Assembly (NCBI RefSeq): GCF_002005305.1
Contig: NZ_CP014782.1
Location: 5,518,001-5,582,000 of the forward strand
Origin: Shewanella psychrophila
Lineage (GTDB): Bacteria > Pseudomonadota > Gammaproteobacteria > Enterobacterales > Shewanellaceae
Length of the DNA stretch: 64,000 bases
Reading direction: 5' to 3'
The translations under genes and the position numbers were made by a program. Of the stretch, positions 52,701 through 61,243 are shown in pieces. Every line of letters begins with the position of its first letter. The stretch's first letter is position 1. The notes beneath the pieces are model-generated. The model made no database searches, was not told where the DNA came from, and saw only the letters and a list, made by a program, of their open reading frames with translations.

Positions 52701-53596
52701 ACATCTGGTTCAACTACCACGATATTCCAAACATGCCTGAAAAAGTAACCATTGGTGCCGAAAACATAGGCGGTTCAGTGGGCACGACTTATCATTATAA
52801 TGGTGAGGGTGGAACAGTCGTAACTAATGACTTTGTTCAATTACAAAGTACAGCCTCCGGAAGTGTAGAAATTGACTATATGGCCAAAGCAACAAGCTTT
52901 AACCATGGGCAAGTGGACCTAGCTGAAACAGAAGAGGAGAGCAGTGTTGAGCTAAATGTTCTCGATAACGACACGATGCCAGATCAAAAAGTAGCAAGAG
53001 TATCAATCACTGGAGATGGTATGACAGCTAACGCTCAACGCCTTATTGATATTTCAGCTAGCGGGGCTTTAGGAAAAGTAATGCTAGTTACTGAACCAGA
53101 GAACGGTAAAGTTACACTCGCAGAAAGCGGAGACGCAGTATATTCACCAAACAAGGACTTCTTCGGAAAAGATAGCTTTACTTACTCTTCTGAAGATGAA
53201 GATGGGAATGTTTCCGCCCCCACATCTGTAACTGTAACCGTGAATAATATCAATGATGCGCCAACAGTATCACCAAGCGCAGGTAATACGATTACAGGTC
53301 GACCAACAACGGTTGCATCTAATGCCTTAGATGCTGATGGAGATGAGCTGACCTTTAAGTGGACTCAAACATCAGGAGAAGCGTTAGATTTTAACGATAC
53401 TGATGAGAACATTAAAGTCACCCCAACCAAAACAGGTACCTACTCTTTCAGCGTAGTTGCCAGTGATGGTAATTTAGAAAGTAAAACAGGCCCAGCGAGC
53501 TTCACAGTAAGAGAAAGAGACGAAGATGGTGGTTCTCTAGGTTGGTTAACTTTGCTTCTTCTTCCATTTGCAGGCCTACGTCGTCGTAAGCGCTAA
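49748..53596 (+). CDS. S8 subtilase with GlyGly-CTERM tail
   Basis: 1282 residues. A signal peptide (about 1-20) and an inhibitor-like propeptide (about 50-160) precede the catalytic domain: D192 (VAVIDGGI), H258 (GGHGTHVAGT) and S582 (SGTSMASPHVAG). A PA-type insertion (about 400-520) sits between His and Ser. Then follow beta-sandwich domains and cadherin/Ig-like repeats (about 1075-1250). The end, GGSLGWLTLLLLPFAGLRRRKR-type, is a GlyGly-CTERM signal: Gly-Gly, one hydrophobic helix, Arg cluster, recognised by rhombosortase for release or anchoring through the type II secretion route. The start is GTG with AAGGA upstream. Confidence 0.93.
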   Translation: MKTKLSIAITAALVSSATMASGEYTAKSYGPEILSATNYEKVQTVSNTIAPQRFIIELESPSISKYKGGIVNLSATASEKGKKVQIQSSAAKSYASYLAQEQTKFASELSKVSANTKVERHFKTLFNGVTVVGQGLSIKQLMAIPGVKSVYPNKTYEISMDASHAVINSKAMWSAVSGIENAGKGVRVAVIDGGIRPENPMFADDGFTAPEGALPSDDYCSTVDTTFCNNKLIVARWSQPTSEVCKDEYMSPLGFGGHGTHVAGTAVGNKVTTTFKGVEVELSGVAPAAYLMAYKALYSKADCSGGSGSDIMLMEALEHAVNDGADVINNSWGGGAGGDPANSPYKTMFEAAEAAGIVVVSAAGNDGNSAKTIGCPACIESGITVANSTTGRFFANSFNAGSDDLLAVEADNGAIIVDINTPIIAAVNLDAENYEGCSAFAADSFKDGIALISRGECNFSLKADNALAAGAIAMVVYNNKAGAPISMYMPDTSLPSLMVAEADGTAIIESLGENTIVGKISAEVQRIVSKSLADAISATSSRGPNGNENILKPDLAAPGTDILSAFSPDDGGEDFNMISGTSMASPHVAGAAALMRQLHPEWSANDIKTALTSTAHMDGILDDDAKTPASPFAMGAGRMDLDAAAKAVLTFDKPSVASDSCIGPCTFTRIVYNKSDKTTSWSLSASADSAGISVSPSTLELEAGASAEFTVTVDSTFTEYGSWIFGNIMIKSDEGKQDAHLPLAIMAKESSDSSLISAITTKTDIKSSDEFPIKAIVNNTLFENTVTVSALTPEGTELTSKDDVVVSMNGATQNGFEVDEKNGRITWVGKLDLPQISSAKGTGSSQSIFDLGIEHVPVCDEGCDEKAFTFNTPEYKYNSATYDSITISDNGIAIVGGGITSGSWNNKELPDSASPNNILAPLWTDYDLTDGTPGDTGGGQLGIQFVESGDDTWIVVEWNKVQVYGDTSGDAYTFSVWIKAGEEEDIWFNYHDIPNMPEKVTIGAENIGGSVGTTYHYNGEGGTVVTNDFVQLQSTASGSVEIDYMAKATSFNHGQVDLAETEEESSVELNVLDNDTMPDQKVARVSITGDGMTANAQRLIDISASGALGKVMLVTEPENGKVTLAESGDAVYSPNKDFFGKDSFTYSSEDEDGNVSAPTSVTVTVNNINDAPTVSPSAGNTITGRPTTVASNALDADGDELTFKWTQTSGEALDFNDTDENIKVTPTKTGTYSFSVVASDGNLESKTGPASFTVRERDEDGGSLGWLTLLLLPFAGLRRRKR

Positions 53597-53624
53597 TATA
53601 ATGGTTTAACAAGCTATAAATGAT

Positions 53625-53652
53625 AAGGGAGCCAAATAGGCTCCCTTCTTTT
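53625..53652. terminator. Terminator after the subtilase gene
   Basis: AAGGGAGCC and GGCTCCCTT pair over a five-base loop and are followed by CTTTT. It starts 29 bases after the stop codon. Confidence 0.85.
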
Positions 53653-53710
53653 ATCCGTAATTCCAGGTTTAATACCAATCGGTATAACAAGGAGCGACTG
53701 TCTCAACCAG

Positions 53711-54817
53711 CTATATCTCAAATACCTTGGTCATCACCTTATAAAGCTCTGTGCCTTGATAAACAGAAGCTGAGGCAAAGTGCAGTATGGGTACACAATC
53801 TTGACTCAAACTCAGTGGGGTTAATGCCTTATCCGTGTCATATAGATCCAATCGAAGAATATTCGCTAATGGCGCTCCAAGTTTCAGAGGTTCCCCGACT
53901 TCAGCCAGATACTCGACCATACCACCAAGAGGCGAATGGAACTTCTTATAATCTTTCAGATAACAGGCATACCTCTTCATCGTAGCTGGTTCAAGACTCT
54001 GCTCGATCACCCCACGTTCACTCAGATAAGCCAAGATACCTTTAGCATCGACTAGAGCATCCTCGAGATTGATATTCTCTTGAGAACCTAACTCTAAGGT
54101 AAAGGCAGACACAGGAACCTTTAAATCCCTTCCCGTTGATTTCATATGCTCAGAGAGCTGCCACCATGGACAGAAGATTGATTCATCCATGGCTCCACCA
54201 AAATCATTGGGGATAAGCAAGGTATAGGGTATGGAGAAGAAGGATGCAGCCCTAACATCGTATTCAGGACAATAGAGATGTTTACAAGACTTAGGGCCAG
54301 TGTGTAGATCTAACACGATATCAGCTTGATGGGCCATCACTTGTAAGTTAACCGCCTGCTGGTGCCCGGTAGTGATCCCCCACTCGCTGTTTAAGCGTGT
54401 ATAGCAGGCTTCAAGCAACATAGCTTTAAATTGAGTAATCAAGTCTGCGTCACTCAGCAAATTATGAGCCTTATACCAAACTTCTACGTCCACTTGATGA
54501 TCTAGATACTCCCTATTCCAATTCACGCCAGTGATAGGATCGAAGCGCCCTAAAGTGAACTCGCCACTTTTTTGATTAATCCCAAGCGGATTAGCCAGAG
54601 GCACGAGTGTAATATCACCACATACGGTGTATTGTTCCAGCAATTTCATTAGCTGATAGATGACCGCATTCCCCTGCACTTCGGCGCCATGTACATTCGC
54701 CTGAATATAGACACTGGGCGCCTTAGAGCGTGTGCACTCATAGCTAAATATGGGTATGCTGAGATCTTGGCCTGTGGCTAATTCACCTATCTTCAATGAT
54801 GATTGGGTAAAACTCAT
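53711..54817 (-). CDS. Succinylglutamate desuccinylase/aspartoacylase family protein
   Basis: Zinc-dependent M14-like amidohydrolase, 368 residues. The metal ligands are in NVHGAEVQG (His and Glu) and DLHTG (His). A Glu in FTLELGSQENI is the likely general base. Relatives cleave N-acyl amino acids. The rest of the arginine-degrading AST operon is absent here, so the substrate is unclear. It lies 66 bases downstream of lysC on the same strand. Confidence 0.85.
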   Translation of the reverse strand: MSFTQSSLKIGELATGQDLSIPIFSYECTRSKAPSVYIQANVHGAEVQGNAVIYQLMKLLEQYTVCGDITLVPLANPLGINQKSGEFTLGRFDPITGVNWNREYLDHQVDVEVWYKAHNLLSDADLITQFKAMLLEACYTRLNSEWGITTGHQQAVNLQVMAHQADIVLDLHTGPKSCKHLYCPEYDVRAASFFSIPYTLLIPNDFGGAMDESIFCPWWQLSEHMKSTGRDLKVPVSAFTLELGSQENINLEDALVDAKGILAYLSERGVIEQSLEPATMKRYACYLKDYKKFHSPLGGMVEYLAEVGEPLKLGAPLANILRLDLYDTDKALTPLSLSQDCVPILHFASASVYQGTELYKVMTKVFEI

Positions 54818-54883
54818 ATTCCTTCCTTCAAAGCGTTTAAACCCTAGGACTTAGAATCTGAATATTAAGTCCCCAGACTCTTA

Positions 54884-56233
54884 TCACTCAAACAAGCTTT
54901 CATGCAGTGCGCTGACGACCTGAGCGGCTTCCGACTCGGCAACTAAAACACACAAGTTATGCGGACTAGCTCCCTGACAGATCATACGCACGTTATGAGG
55001 TTCCAGCACTTCAAAAACGCGACGACAAACACCCGGAGTGGATGCAATTTTATTACCTACTATGGCCACCAATGCCAGACCTTCTTCGACTCGTACCCGG
55101 CAATGTTGCGATAGTTCCTGCAACAGAGATTCGCTGAGTAGGCCGTTTCCGGCTGAATCTGATCCCGTCTTATCTAAGGTAAGCGACACATTGACCTCAG
55201 AGGTTGTTATCAAGTCGACACTGATCTTATGTCTGGCTAAAGTTGCGAAGGTTTCGGCCAGAAACCCTTGAGCATGAAGCATCTGCAGGCTATGCAAATT
55301 GAGTAATGTTTGATCCCGGCGCACAGTTACTGCTCGATAAACCGGAGCATCTTCGACTTCATGACGGATCCAAGTACCACCTCGTTCAGGCTCACGGCTA
55401 GAACCAACAAAAACTTGAATTCTTTGTCTGACAGCTGGAAGAATAGTGGCGGGGTGAAGTACCTTAGCGCCAAATGTCGCCATCTCGGCGGCTTCATTGA
55501 AACTAATCTCCGCAATAGGACTGGCTTTAGGTGCGATGCGAGGATCTGTAGTATAAATTCCGGCAACATCTGTCCATATCTCAACGGCTGTCGCCTTCAA
55601 GGCCTCGGCTAATAAGGCGGCAGAGTAATCGCTACCTCCACGCCCCAGAGTCGTCGTTGCACCGGTTTCATCAGCGCCAATAAACCCCTGAGTCACAATG
55701 CGCTGCGATGATAATAATGGCGCTAAATACTCTGCAGCTAATAAAGATATTTTCTCAATTTGTGGTTCTGCACGTCCAAAATGACTATCGGTTCGCATCA
55801 CCTGACGTACGTCGAATGCGCTAGCAGCCTCCCCTTTTTCCCTCAACACAGCAGCAAACAAGGCCGATGAACATTGTTCACCTTGGGCAAGCAACTCATC
55901 CATGGTCGCCTTATTTCTGTTTTTACTCAGCTCTTCACTCAATACAGAAATACGACTCAACACGGTATCTAGTCTTGCAGCAACTTCTTGCGGGCTACCC
56001 AAGGAATCCAAGATTTGATATTGAATATGAGCTATCTGTTTAATTAGCTGCATTCTTCGCTCTTCAGCGATGTGCTCTTGGGTCAGTTCAACTAACAGAT
56101 TAGTGACACCACTAGAGGCACTAACCACCACGACACGGGTACTAGGATTAGCGAGAATGATATCGGCACAACGACTCATAGCGGCATAATCGGCCACTGA
56201 GGTACCGCCAAACTTAGCGACAATAAGGGACAT
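54884..56233 (-). CDS. lysC: Lysine-sensitive aspartokinase III
   Basis: First step of the aspartate pathway to lysine, methionine and threonine. From the ATG 56233 (GGAGG 7 bases upstream) the protein has 449 residues, the same as E. coli LysC; the longer frame to 56260 lacks a ribosome site. Kinase motifs: VAKFGGTSVADY, TTLGRGGSDYSAALLAE. Two ACT domains at the C-terminus (about 305-449) serve feedback control. A lysine riboswitch lies upstream, so control is at both RNA and enzyme level. Confidence 0.95.
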   Translation of the reverse strand: MSLIVAKFGGTSVADYAAMSRCADIILANPSTRVVVVSASSGVTNLLVELTQEHIAEERRMQLIKQIAHIQYQILDSLGSPQEVAARLDTVLSRISVLSEELSKNRNKATMDELLAQGEQCSSALFAAVLREKGEAASAFDVRQVMRTDSHFGRAEPQIEKISLLAAEYLAPLLSSQRIVTQGFIGADETGATTTLGRGGSDYSAALLAEALKATAVEIWTDVAGIYTTDPRIAPKASPIAEISFNEAAEMATFGAKVLHPATILPAVRQRIQVFVGSSREPERGGTWIRHEVEDAPVYRAVTVRRDQTLLNLHSLQMLHAQGFLAETFATLARHKISVDLITTSEVNVSLTLDKTGSDSAGNGLLSESLLQELSQHCRVRVEEGLALVAIVGNKIASTPGVCRRVFEVLEPHNVRMICQGASPHNLCVLVAESEAAQVVSALHESLFE

Positions 56234-56385
56234 TACACAGCCTCCACAGAATGCAGACACTGATAAGATTCATTTGAAAATAAATATGGATACAACACAA
56301 ACATCATTACACTCCGAACTGACTTCGTTCGAAGAGCCTGGTGCAAAGATTACGCACCCCAAAGACGGGAAACAGCGATCACCAC

Positions 56386-56551
56386 CAGAAGCTCTCCACC
56401 AATAAACAGGTGACAATCTAAGGGATTCAACCCTTTCGACCGACATAGAGTTATTCCAAAAACCCTGATGTCTCGGCGCTAATCTCCCTCATAAGTCATC
56501 ATCAGAATTTGGACTCTTCAGACTTACTACCTAGCTAACGCTCCTCTTCTG
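56386..56551 (-). promoter_or_regulatory. Lysine riboswitch (L box) of lysC
   Basis: On the reverse strand the conserved pieces appear in order: CAGAAGAGGAGCGTTAG, AGTA near 56525, TGAGGGAGATTAGCGCCGAG, GGTTGAATCCC, TTGTCACCTG, and GTGGAGAGCTTCTGG that closes helix P1 with the first piece. Downstream is a stem GGTGC/GCACC (56340-56358) without a T-run, then about 95 bases to the ribosome site, so control may be at translation or RNA decay rather than termination. The rest of 56234-56693 holds no gene. Confidence 0.93.
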
Positions 56552-56693
56552 TACCTAAGCTCTCTGTAGCAAACAAGCAAAAGAGAACTAGGAAGGAGAA
56601 AATTATCAAATTTTGACTAACCAAGCAATGGGGAATCTTAACTATTATCGAAAGATTTAGGCTAAAATCTCAACTATGGCTTAAAAATTTAGG

Positions 56694-57152
56694 CTAATAG
56701 TCGAAGTCCGGCAGCTCGCTAACTAAGTTAACTCGCTGAGAGAAATCACCTATGATGAGCTCTTCTTGCTGCTCAGCTTGAGAGAACAAGCAAGGAACCA
56801 AGGCTAACTGGTTGTTATCAATGAAATAGATAGCATTTTGCTTAAATTTCAATCCCAGGTGTGCCGCACTCAGCTTGTCGATGGCGACTGCCCAGCTTTT
56901 TTCCATATGAGAGCGATCGCGGGATGCGCCCACTACGGCACGATAGGGCCTGTTAAATTGCTCTATTGAGCGTAGAAGCTGTCGATCTAAGAGACGGTTT
57001 TGGCAAGAGGTGAGGATCTGCCCTCTGGGATTGTGAGCCGTAATGATTGCAAAGGATAACTGAGAAGATAAGGTTTGGGTAAACAGAAATTCAGTATCTT
57101 GGTAGTGCTGCCACAATTTCTTGTTCAAGAGTCGCTTGTTTGAGTCGATCAT
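56694..57152 (-). CDS. DUF3293 family protein
   Basis: 152 residues from the ATG 57152, which has GAGGGAA upstream; an in-frame TTG at 57170 is possible. Segments FAIITAHNPRG, PYRAVVGASRDRSH, EKSWAV and KQNAIYFIDNNQLALVPC match DUF3293 as I remember it. No membrane segments. Function unknown. It is divergent from arcA. Confidence 0.75.
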   Translation of the reverse strand: MIDSNKRLLNKKLWQHYQDTEFLFTQTLSSQLSFAIITAHNPRGQILTSCQNRLLDRQLLRSIEQFNRPYRAVVGASRDRSHMEKSWAVAIDKLSAAHLGLKFKQNAIYFIDNNQLALVPCLFSQAEQQEELIIGDFSQRVNLVSELPDFDY

Positions 57153-57215
57153 CTGGACCAATTCCCTCAATTAGATTCAGATAATTATAGCAAACTCAGC
57201 ATATCTTCCTAGTCC

Positions 57216-57231
57216 CGTGATGTAGATCACT
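57216..57231 (+). promoter_or_regulatory. CRP-like site 1 upstream of arcA
   Basis: CGTGAtgtagaTCACT matches the TGTGA-N6-TCACA consensus at 8 of 10 positions and contains the palindromic GTGATnnnnATCAC core-like pattern. It lies between DUF3293 and arcA. A match by eye only. Confidence 0.5.
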
Positions 57232-57280
57232 AAAAATAATTTTTCAACATCGTTTAAAATCAACAAGTTAAAGAATTTAG

Positions 57281-57296
57281 TGTGACACAGATCAAA
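57281..57296 (+). promoter_or_regulatory. CRP/FNR-like site 2 upstream of arcA
   Basis: TGTGAcacagaTCAAA matches the CRP consensus at 8 of 10 positions and also half of the FNR consensus (ATCAA). It sits about 72 bases upstream of the candidate transcription start of arcA. Confidence 0.5.
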
Positions 57297-57324
57297 TCCA
57301 CAAGGAATTTTGTTAACATTTCAT

Positions 57325-57728
57325 TTGTTAACAATTGCCTAAAACGAGTACAATAGACCCAGTCGGTTGGTTCTGCATCATTTATTAGTATGATGCATTT
57401 GGTTATAAGTGGAACTGACATTGAACGTAAAGCCAACCAGATCCCTGTATAAAATGCGACCAGTTTTTTGTTTCGCATTTTAACTTCATGAATGTTTATT
57501 AATATAGGGAACTAACCCTATTATTATTCATCGAAGTGAATACAGTTCGCGTTTCCATTTATTGAGATACGCATACTTTACTAATCATGGAAGTGTGTTG
57601 CTGTTTCAGCCAGTTTGAAAGCACCTATCGTAGATCAGTAAGAGTCAGCATGACAAGATCGAGCGTATTTAGCACTGATAAAACGCGCTCATGGTTAGAA
57701 CAGATTTGAACAAATTAGGTAAATTAAT
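57325..57728 (+). promoter_or_regulatory. arcA promoter and long structured 5' leader
   Basis: A sigma70-like pair, TTGTTA at 57325 and TACAAT at 57349, 18 bases apart, would start transcription near 57361 and give a leader of about 365 bases. The leader holds stems GCATCA/TGATGC (57374-57395) and AAAATGCGA/TCGCATTTT (57451-57481). There is no open frame of note. The promoter is a prediction by eye. Confidence 0.45.
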
Positions 57729-58448
57729 ATGCAAAACCCGCACATTCTGATTGTTGAAGATGAAGCCGTTACCCGTAACACGCTAAGAAGTATTTTTGAA
57801 GCTGAAGGATATGTGGTAACTGAAGCCAATGATGGCGCAGAAATGCATAAAGCCATGCAGGAAAATAAGATCAACTTGGTTGTTATGGATATCAACCTTC
57901 CTGGCAAAAACGGTCTTCTGTTAGCACGTGAACTTCGTGAAATAAACAATATCGGTCTAATCTTCCTAACGGGCCGAGATAACGAAGTTGACAAAATTTT
58001 GGGTCTTGAAATTGGTGCAGATGATTATATCACTAAACCATTCAACCCACGTGAACTGACTATTCGTGCTCGCAACCTATTGACTCGCGTCAATAGCACT
58101 GGTGCAGAAGCCGAAGATAAGAACAGTGTTGAGTTCTACCGTTTCAACGGTTGGAGCCTTGAAATCAACAGCCGTTCTTTGGTTAGCCCACAAGGTGAAT
58201 CGTACAAGCTGCCACGTAGTGAATTCCGCGCTATGCTGCATTTTGTTGAAAACCCAGGCAAGATCCTTAGCCGTGCTGACCTTCTAATGAAGATGACAGG
58301 CCGCGAGCTTAAGCCACATGACCGTACAGTTGACGTAACGATTCGTCGTATCCGTAAGCACTTCGAAAGCTTGCCTGATACGCCAGAAATCATCGCCACT
58401 ATTCACGGTGAAGGTTATCGTTTCTGCGGTAACTTAGAAGAGGCATAA
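57729..58448 (+). CDS. arcA: Aerobic respiration response regulator ArcA
   Basis: OmpR-family response regulator, 239 residues. Receiver domain: acidic pocket at E10/D11, phospho-acceptor D54 (VVMDINLPGKNG), Lys in DDYITKPFN. The DNA-binding winged helix at about 135-235 has PRSEFRAMLHF and DRTVDVTIRRIRKH. Sequence and length match ArcA of E. coli closely. In Shewanella its partner is the sensor ArcS with HptA rather than ArcB (known from S. oneidensis); no partner is encoded here. Codon use is near the highly expressed type. Confidence 0.97.
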   Translation: MQNPHILIVEDEAVTRNTLRSIFEAEGYVVTEANDGAEMHKAMQENKINLVVMDINLPGKNGLLLARELREINNIGLIFLTGRDNEVDKILGLEIGADDYITKPFNPRELTIRARNLLTRVNSTGAEAEDKNSVEFYRFNGWSLEINSRSLVSPQGESYKLPRSEFRAMLHFVENPGKILSRADLLMKMTGRELKPHDRTVDVTIRRIRKHFESLPDTPEIIATIHGEGYRFCGNLEEA

Positions 58449-58472
58449 AGCTAACGCTTTATTCCGATTCAT

Positions 58473-58501
58473 AAAAAAACCAGCCTATCGGCTGGTTTTT
58501 T
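58473..58501. terminator. Terminator of arcA
   Basis: CCAGCC and GGCTGG pair over four bases and are flanked by seven A and six T, so it can act in either direction. It starts 25 bases after the arcA stop. Confidence 0.92.
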
Positions 58502-58567
58502 GTATATGGACATATTTATGCCCGGTGACCATGGATGGTATAGGACGGACGTTGTATATGGAATATA

Positions 58568-58683
58568 GCTGTAAGTTCCAAGACAGGGCTAAGAAAGCTT
58601 CGAGTTTTAAGCTGTAAGGCCCAAGACAGAGCTAAGAAAGCTATAAGGCTCAAGCCCTAAGCTTTACTTAAAACTTAGGGCTT
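58568..58683. repeat. Imperfect 42-bp direct repeat and inverted repeat
   Basis: AGCTGTAAG, CCAAGACAG, GCTAAGAAAGCT recur in order at 58568 and 58610 (spacing 42). Then AAGCCCTAAG (58652-58661) pairs with CTTAGGGCTT (58674-58683). The stretch lies between arcA and the convergent peptidase gene. It belongs to a family of low-complexity intergenic words seen elsewhere in the window. Confidence 0.75.
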
Positions 58684-58736
58684 ACAACTCTTAGGTTCTA
58701 GTTCGCAACTCGCAACTCTAACCTTATTTTAACTCT

Positions 58737-61004
58737 TTACTTCAACTCTCTCTCAAGAAAATCAGCCAATGAGCGATACAAATGGGTTCTGACTTTTTCG
58801 CCGCGCATCGAATGCTTAGAACCCGGGTAATCTATCATCTGGAATAGTTTACCTTCATCCTGCAACGCTTTATAAACCTTAGTACTGTTCTCAAACAATA
58901 CATTATCATCGGCCATGCCATGATACATCAGCAAGCCAGATTGATAGCCTTTCACATATGGCAATACGCTACTGGCCTCATAGCCTTCGGTATTCTTTTG
59001 TGGATGACCCAGATAACGCTCGGTGTAATGGGTATCATATAAAGCCCAGTCAGTCACAGGTGCCCCCGAGATGGCAGCCTTAAAATAATCTGGCGCCTTA
59101 AACAAGCCCATTAAAGCCATATAGCCGCCGTAACTGTGACCGTACAAGGCTATATTATCGCCATCAACAAATAGAAGCGTACGTAGGTAATCGACGCCGG
59201 CTTTTTGATCGTTAACTTCCGCTTCTCCCAAGTGCTGGTAGATCACATGCTCAAATTGAGTCCCACGATGTGCCGAACCGCGGTTATCTAACTGGAATAC
59301 GATAAAGCCCTGCTGCAATAAGTACTGAGTAAAGTAATCATGCTCACTCCAGCTATTAACCACCAGCTGAGCATGAGGGCCGCCGTAGACACGAACAACT
59401 ACAGGATACTGCTTGTCAGCGCTAAAGTTAGTCGGCTTAAACAAACGATATTGTAATGCTTGTCCATCTTCGGCATTGACCTGACCAAATTCAGGCAGCT
59501 GCCATTGACCAAAGAAAGGATAGAGTGGGTGTGACTTATCAACCTTATTCTCTTCTACCCAAGCGAGTCGCTGACCCTGATCACCATGCAGGCTAATCTG
59601 CGGCGGTTGAGACAAACTGCTAAAATAGTCCAGATAAACGGCTTCATTCTCAGCAAATACAGGTGAGTGCATCCCCGCTCGATGACTAATGCTTTCTATC
59701 TCACCGCCCGCCAATGGCACACGATACAAGTGCTTCTCAGTGACGAGAGTTTTGCGGCCGGTAAAGTAAATCCATCCTGTTTTTTCATCCACCAGCTCGA
59801 CTTCATCTACGACCCAATTACCTGAAGTCAGCTGTTTTTTCACCTTGCCATCCAACCCAATCAGATACAGATGATTGAAACCATCACGCTCAGATGCCCA
59901 AATAAAACTCTCTTGCTGCTTTAAGAAGTACAGATCGCTGTTGAGGTTTATCCAGGCATCGCTTCGCTCTTCTACTAAGGTTTTAGATTTATCAGTCTGA
60001 GTAAGGGACACAAGTCTGAGATCTAAGGTTTGCTGATCTCTACTCTGCCACTGATAAGATAATCGCTTGCTATCTGGCAACCAGTTAACTCTGGGTATGT
60101 AAATATCTTGTTCTTTACCAAGCTCGATCCAGCTTTTCTTCTGGTCAAGGATTGTCACCACAGCTAATTTAATCGTGACATTATTCTTACCTGCATAGGG
60201 ATATCTTTGCTCAGTGAGCTTAATGCCATCGGCATAGATCTCATTGCGGGTCACCAACTCAACACCAGATTCATCTATACGAGTATAGGCAATAGCAGAT
60301 TCATCCGGTGACCACCAGTAGCCAGTCATGCGATCCATCTCTTCCTGAGCGACGAACTCGGCCATGGCATTTTTTATCGCCCCGCCACCATCTGTCGTCA
60401 TAGGGGTGAGATTTTCAGTTTTAAGATCTAATACAAACAGGTTTTGATCGCGCACAAAGGAAACATAGTTGCCTTTAGGTGAGAGACGAGCATCGGTGAC
60501 AAAGCCTTCACCTGTGGGTAGCAACTTTACAGTGCCATCATTAACCGAAAAATAGTACAAAACGCCAGAGGCAGGAATCAGCAAGGCCTGGCTATCATCA
60601 GACCAAAAGTACTCCATGATCCCCTGACCATAAATTCGCTGGCGCTCTCGTCTTGCCTTCTCTTCATCTGAAAGCTCACCTATGGTGAGTTTATCCGCAT
60701 CGAGTAGTATCGATTGCTTGCCGCTGGCCACATCCATTTGCCACAAATCATAGAAATACTGATCATCTTTACGGCCAGCAAGATACGTCACTCGCTTACC
60801 ATCAGGCGAAAGCTTAAGACCACGTGGGCTGGTTCCTGCTAGTGCAGGTGATGCGTATAACCTTTCGATACTAAGAGGTGTTACCCCTCCTTTTAGAGAG
60901 CTTTCTTTTACTGCATTTGTCGTACTTTTCATTGTCGAACAAGCCGTATTTGATAAAAGCATAGGCACCACCATTAGCGCTGTTGTCATCCATTTTGTTG
61001 TCAT
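58737..61004 (-). CDS. Dipeptidyl peptidase IV-type S9 peptidase
   Basis: 755 residues. The N-terminal leader ends LLSNTACSTMK and may be a signal peptide or a lipoprotein signal (the position three before Cys is not standard). A DPPIV-type beta-propeller (about 50-490) has the EE motif in AQEEMDRMTGYWWSPD. The catalytic alpha/beta-hydrolase domain has Ser in GHSYGGYMA, Asp in GMADDNVLF and His in PGSKHSMRG. It removes X-Pro dipeptides from peptide N-termini. Likely periplasmic or envelope bound, for peptide use. Confidence 0.9.
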   Translation of the reverse strand: MTTKWMTTALMVVPMLLSNTACSTMKSTTNAVKESSLKGGVTPLSIERLYASPALAGTSPRGLKLSPDGKRVTYLAGRKDDQYFYDLWQMDVASGKQSILLDADKLTIGELSDEEKARRERQRIYGQGIMEYFWSDDSQALLIPASGVLYYFSVNDGTVKLLPTGEGFVTDARLSPKGNYVSFVRDQNLFVLDLKTENLTPMTTDGGGAIKNAMAEFVAQEEMDRMTGYWWSPDESAIAYTRIDESGVELVTRNEIYADGIKLTEQRYPYAGKNNVTIKLAVVTILDQKKSWIELGKEQDIYIPRVNWLPDSKRLSYQWQSRDQQTLDLRLVSLTQTDKSKTLVEERSDAWINLNSDLYFLKQQESFIWASERDGFNHLYLIGLDGKVKKQLTSGNWVVDEVELVDEKTGWIYFTGRKTLVTEKHLYRVPLAGGEIESISHRAGMHSPVFAENEAVYLDYFSSLSQPPQISLHGDQGQRLAWVEENKVDKSHPLYPFFGQWQLPEFGQVNAEDGQALQYRLFKPTNFSADKQYPVVVRVYGGPHAQLVVNSWSEHDYFTQYLLQQGFIVFQLDNRGSAHRGTQFEHVIYQHLGEAEVNDQKAGVDYLRTLLFVDGDNIALYGHSYGGYMALMGLFKAPDYFKAAISGAPVTDWALYDTHYTERYLGHPQKNTEGYEASSVLPYVKGYQSGLLMYHGMADDNVLFENSTKVYKALQDEGKLFQMIDYPGSKHSMRGEKVRTHLYRSLADFLERELK

Positions 61005-61243
61005 TATTATGTCCAGGATTTAAATATAGTTACTGCATATCGGCAACCTAAGTCCCGACATATATATCACTGATATTGTGCACTAAACTGAGCAAAAACC
61101 AAAACAGGTCTTCAATGTGACAGATTGCCGCCATCGGACGCTGAAAAAAAGTTCAATCTCAGGTATGATCCCGCCCAATAAGAAAACAAACTTTTGACCC
61201 GACCTCAAACTCGAGCACAGCTCGACTTGTCATAGGAAATATC

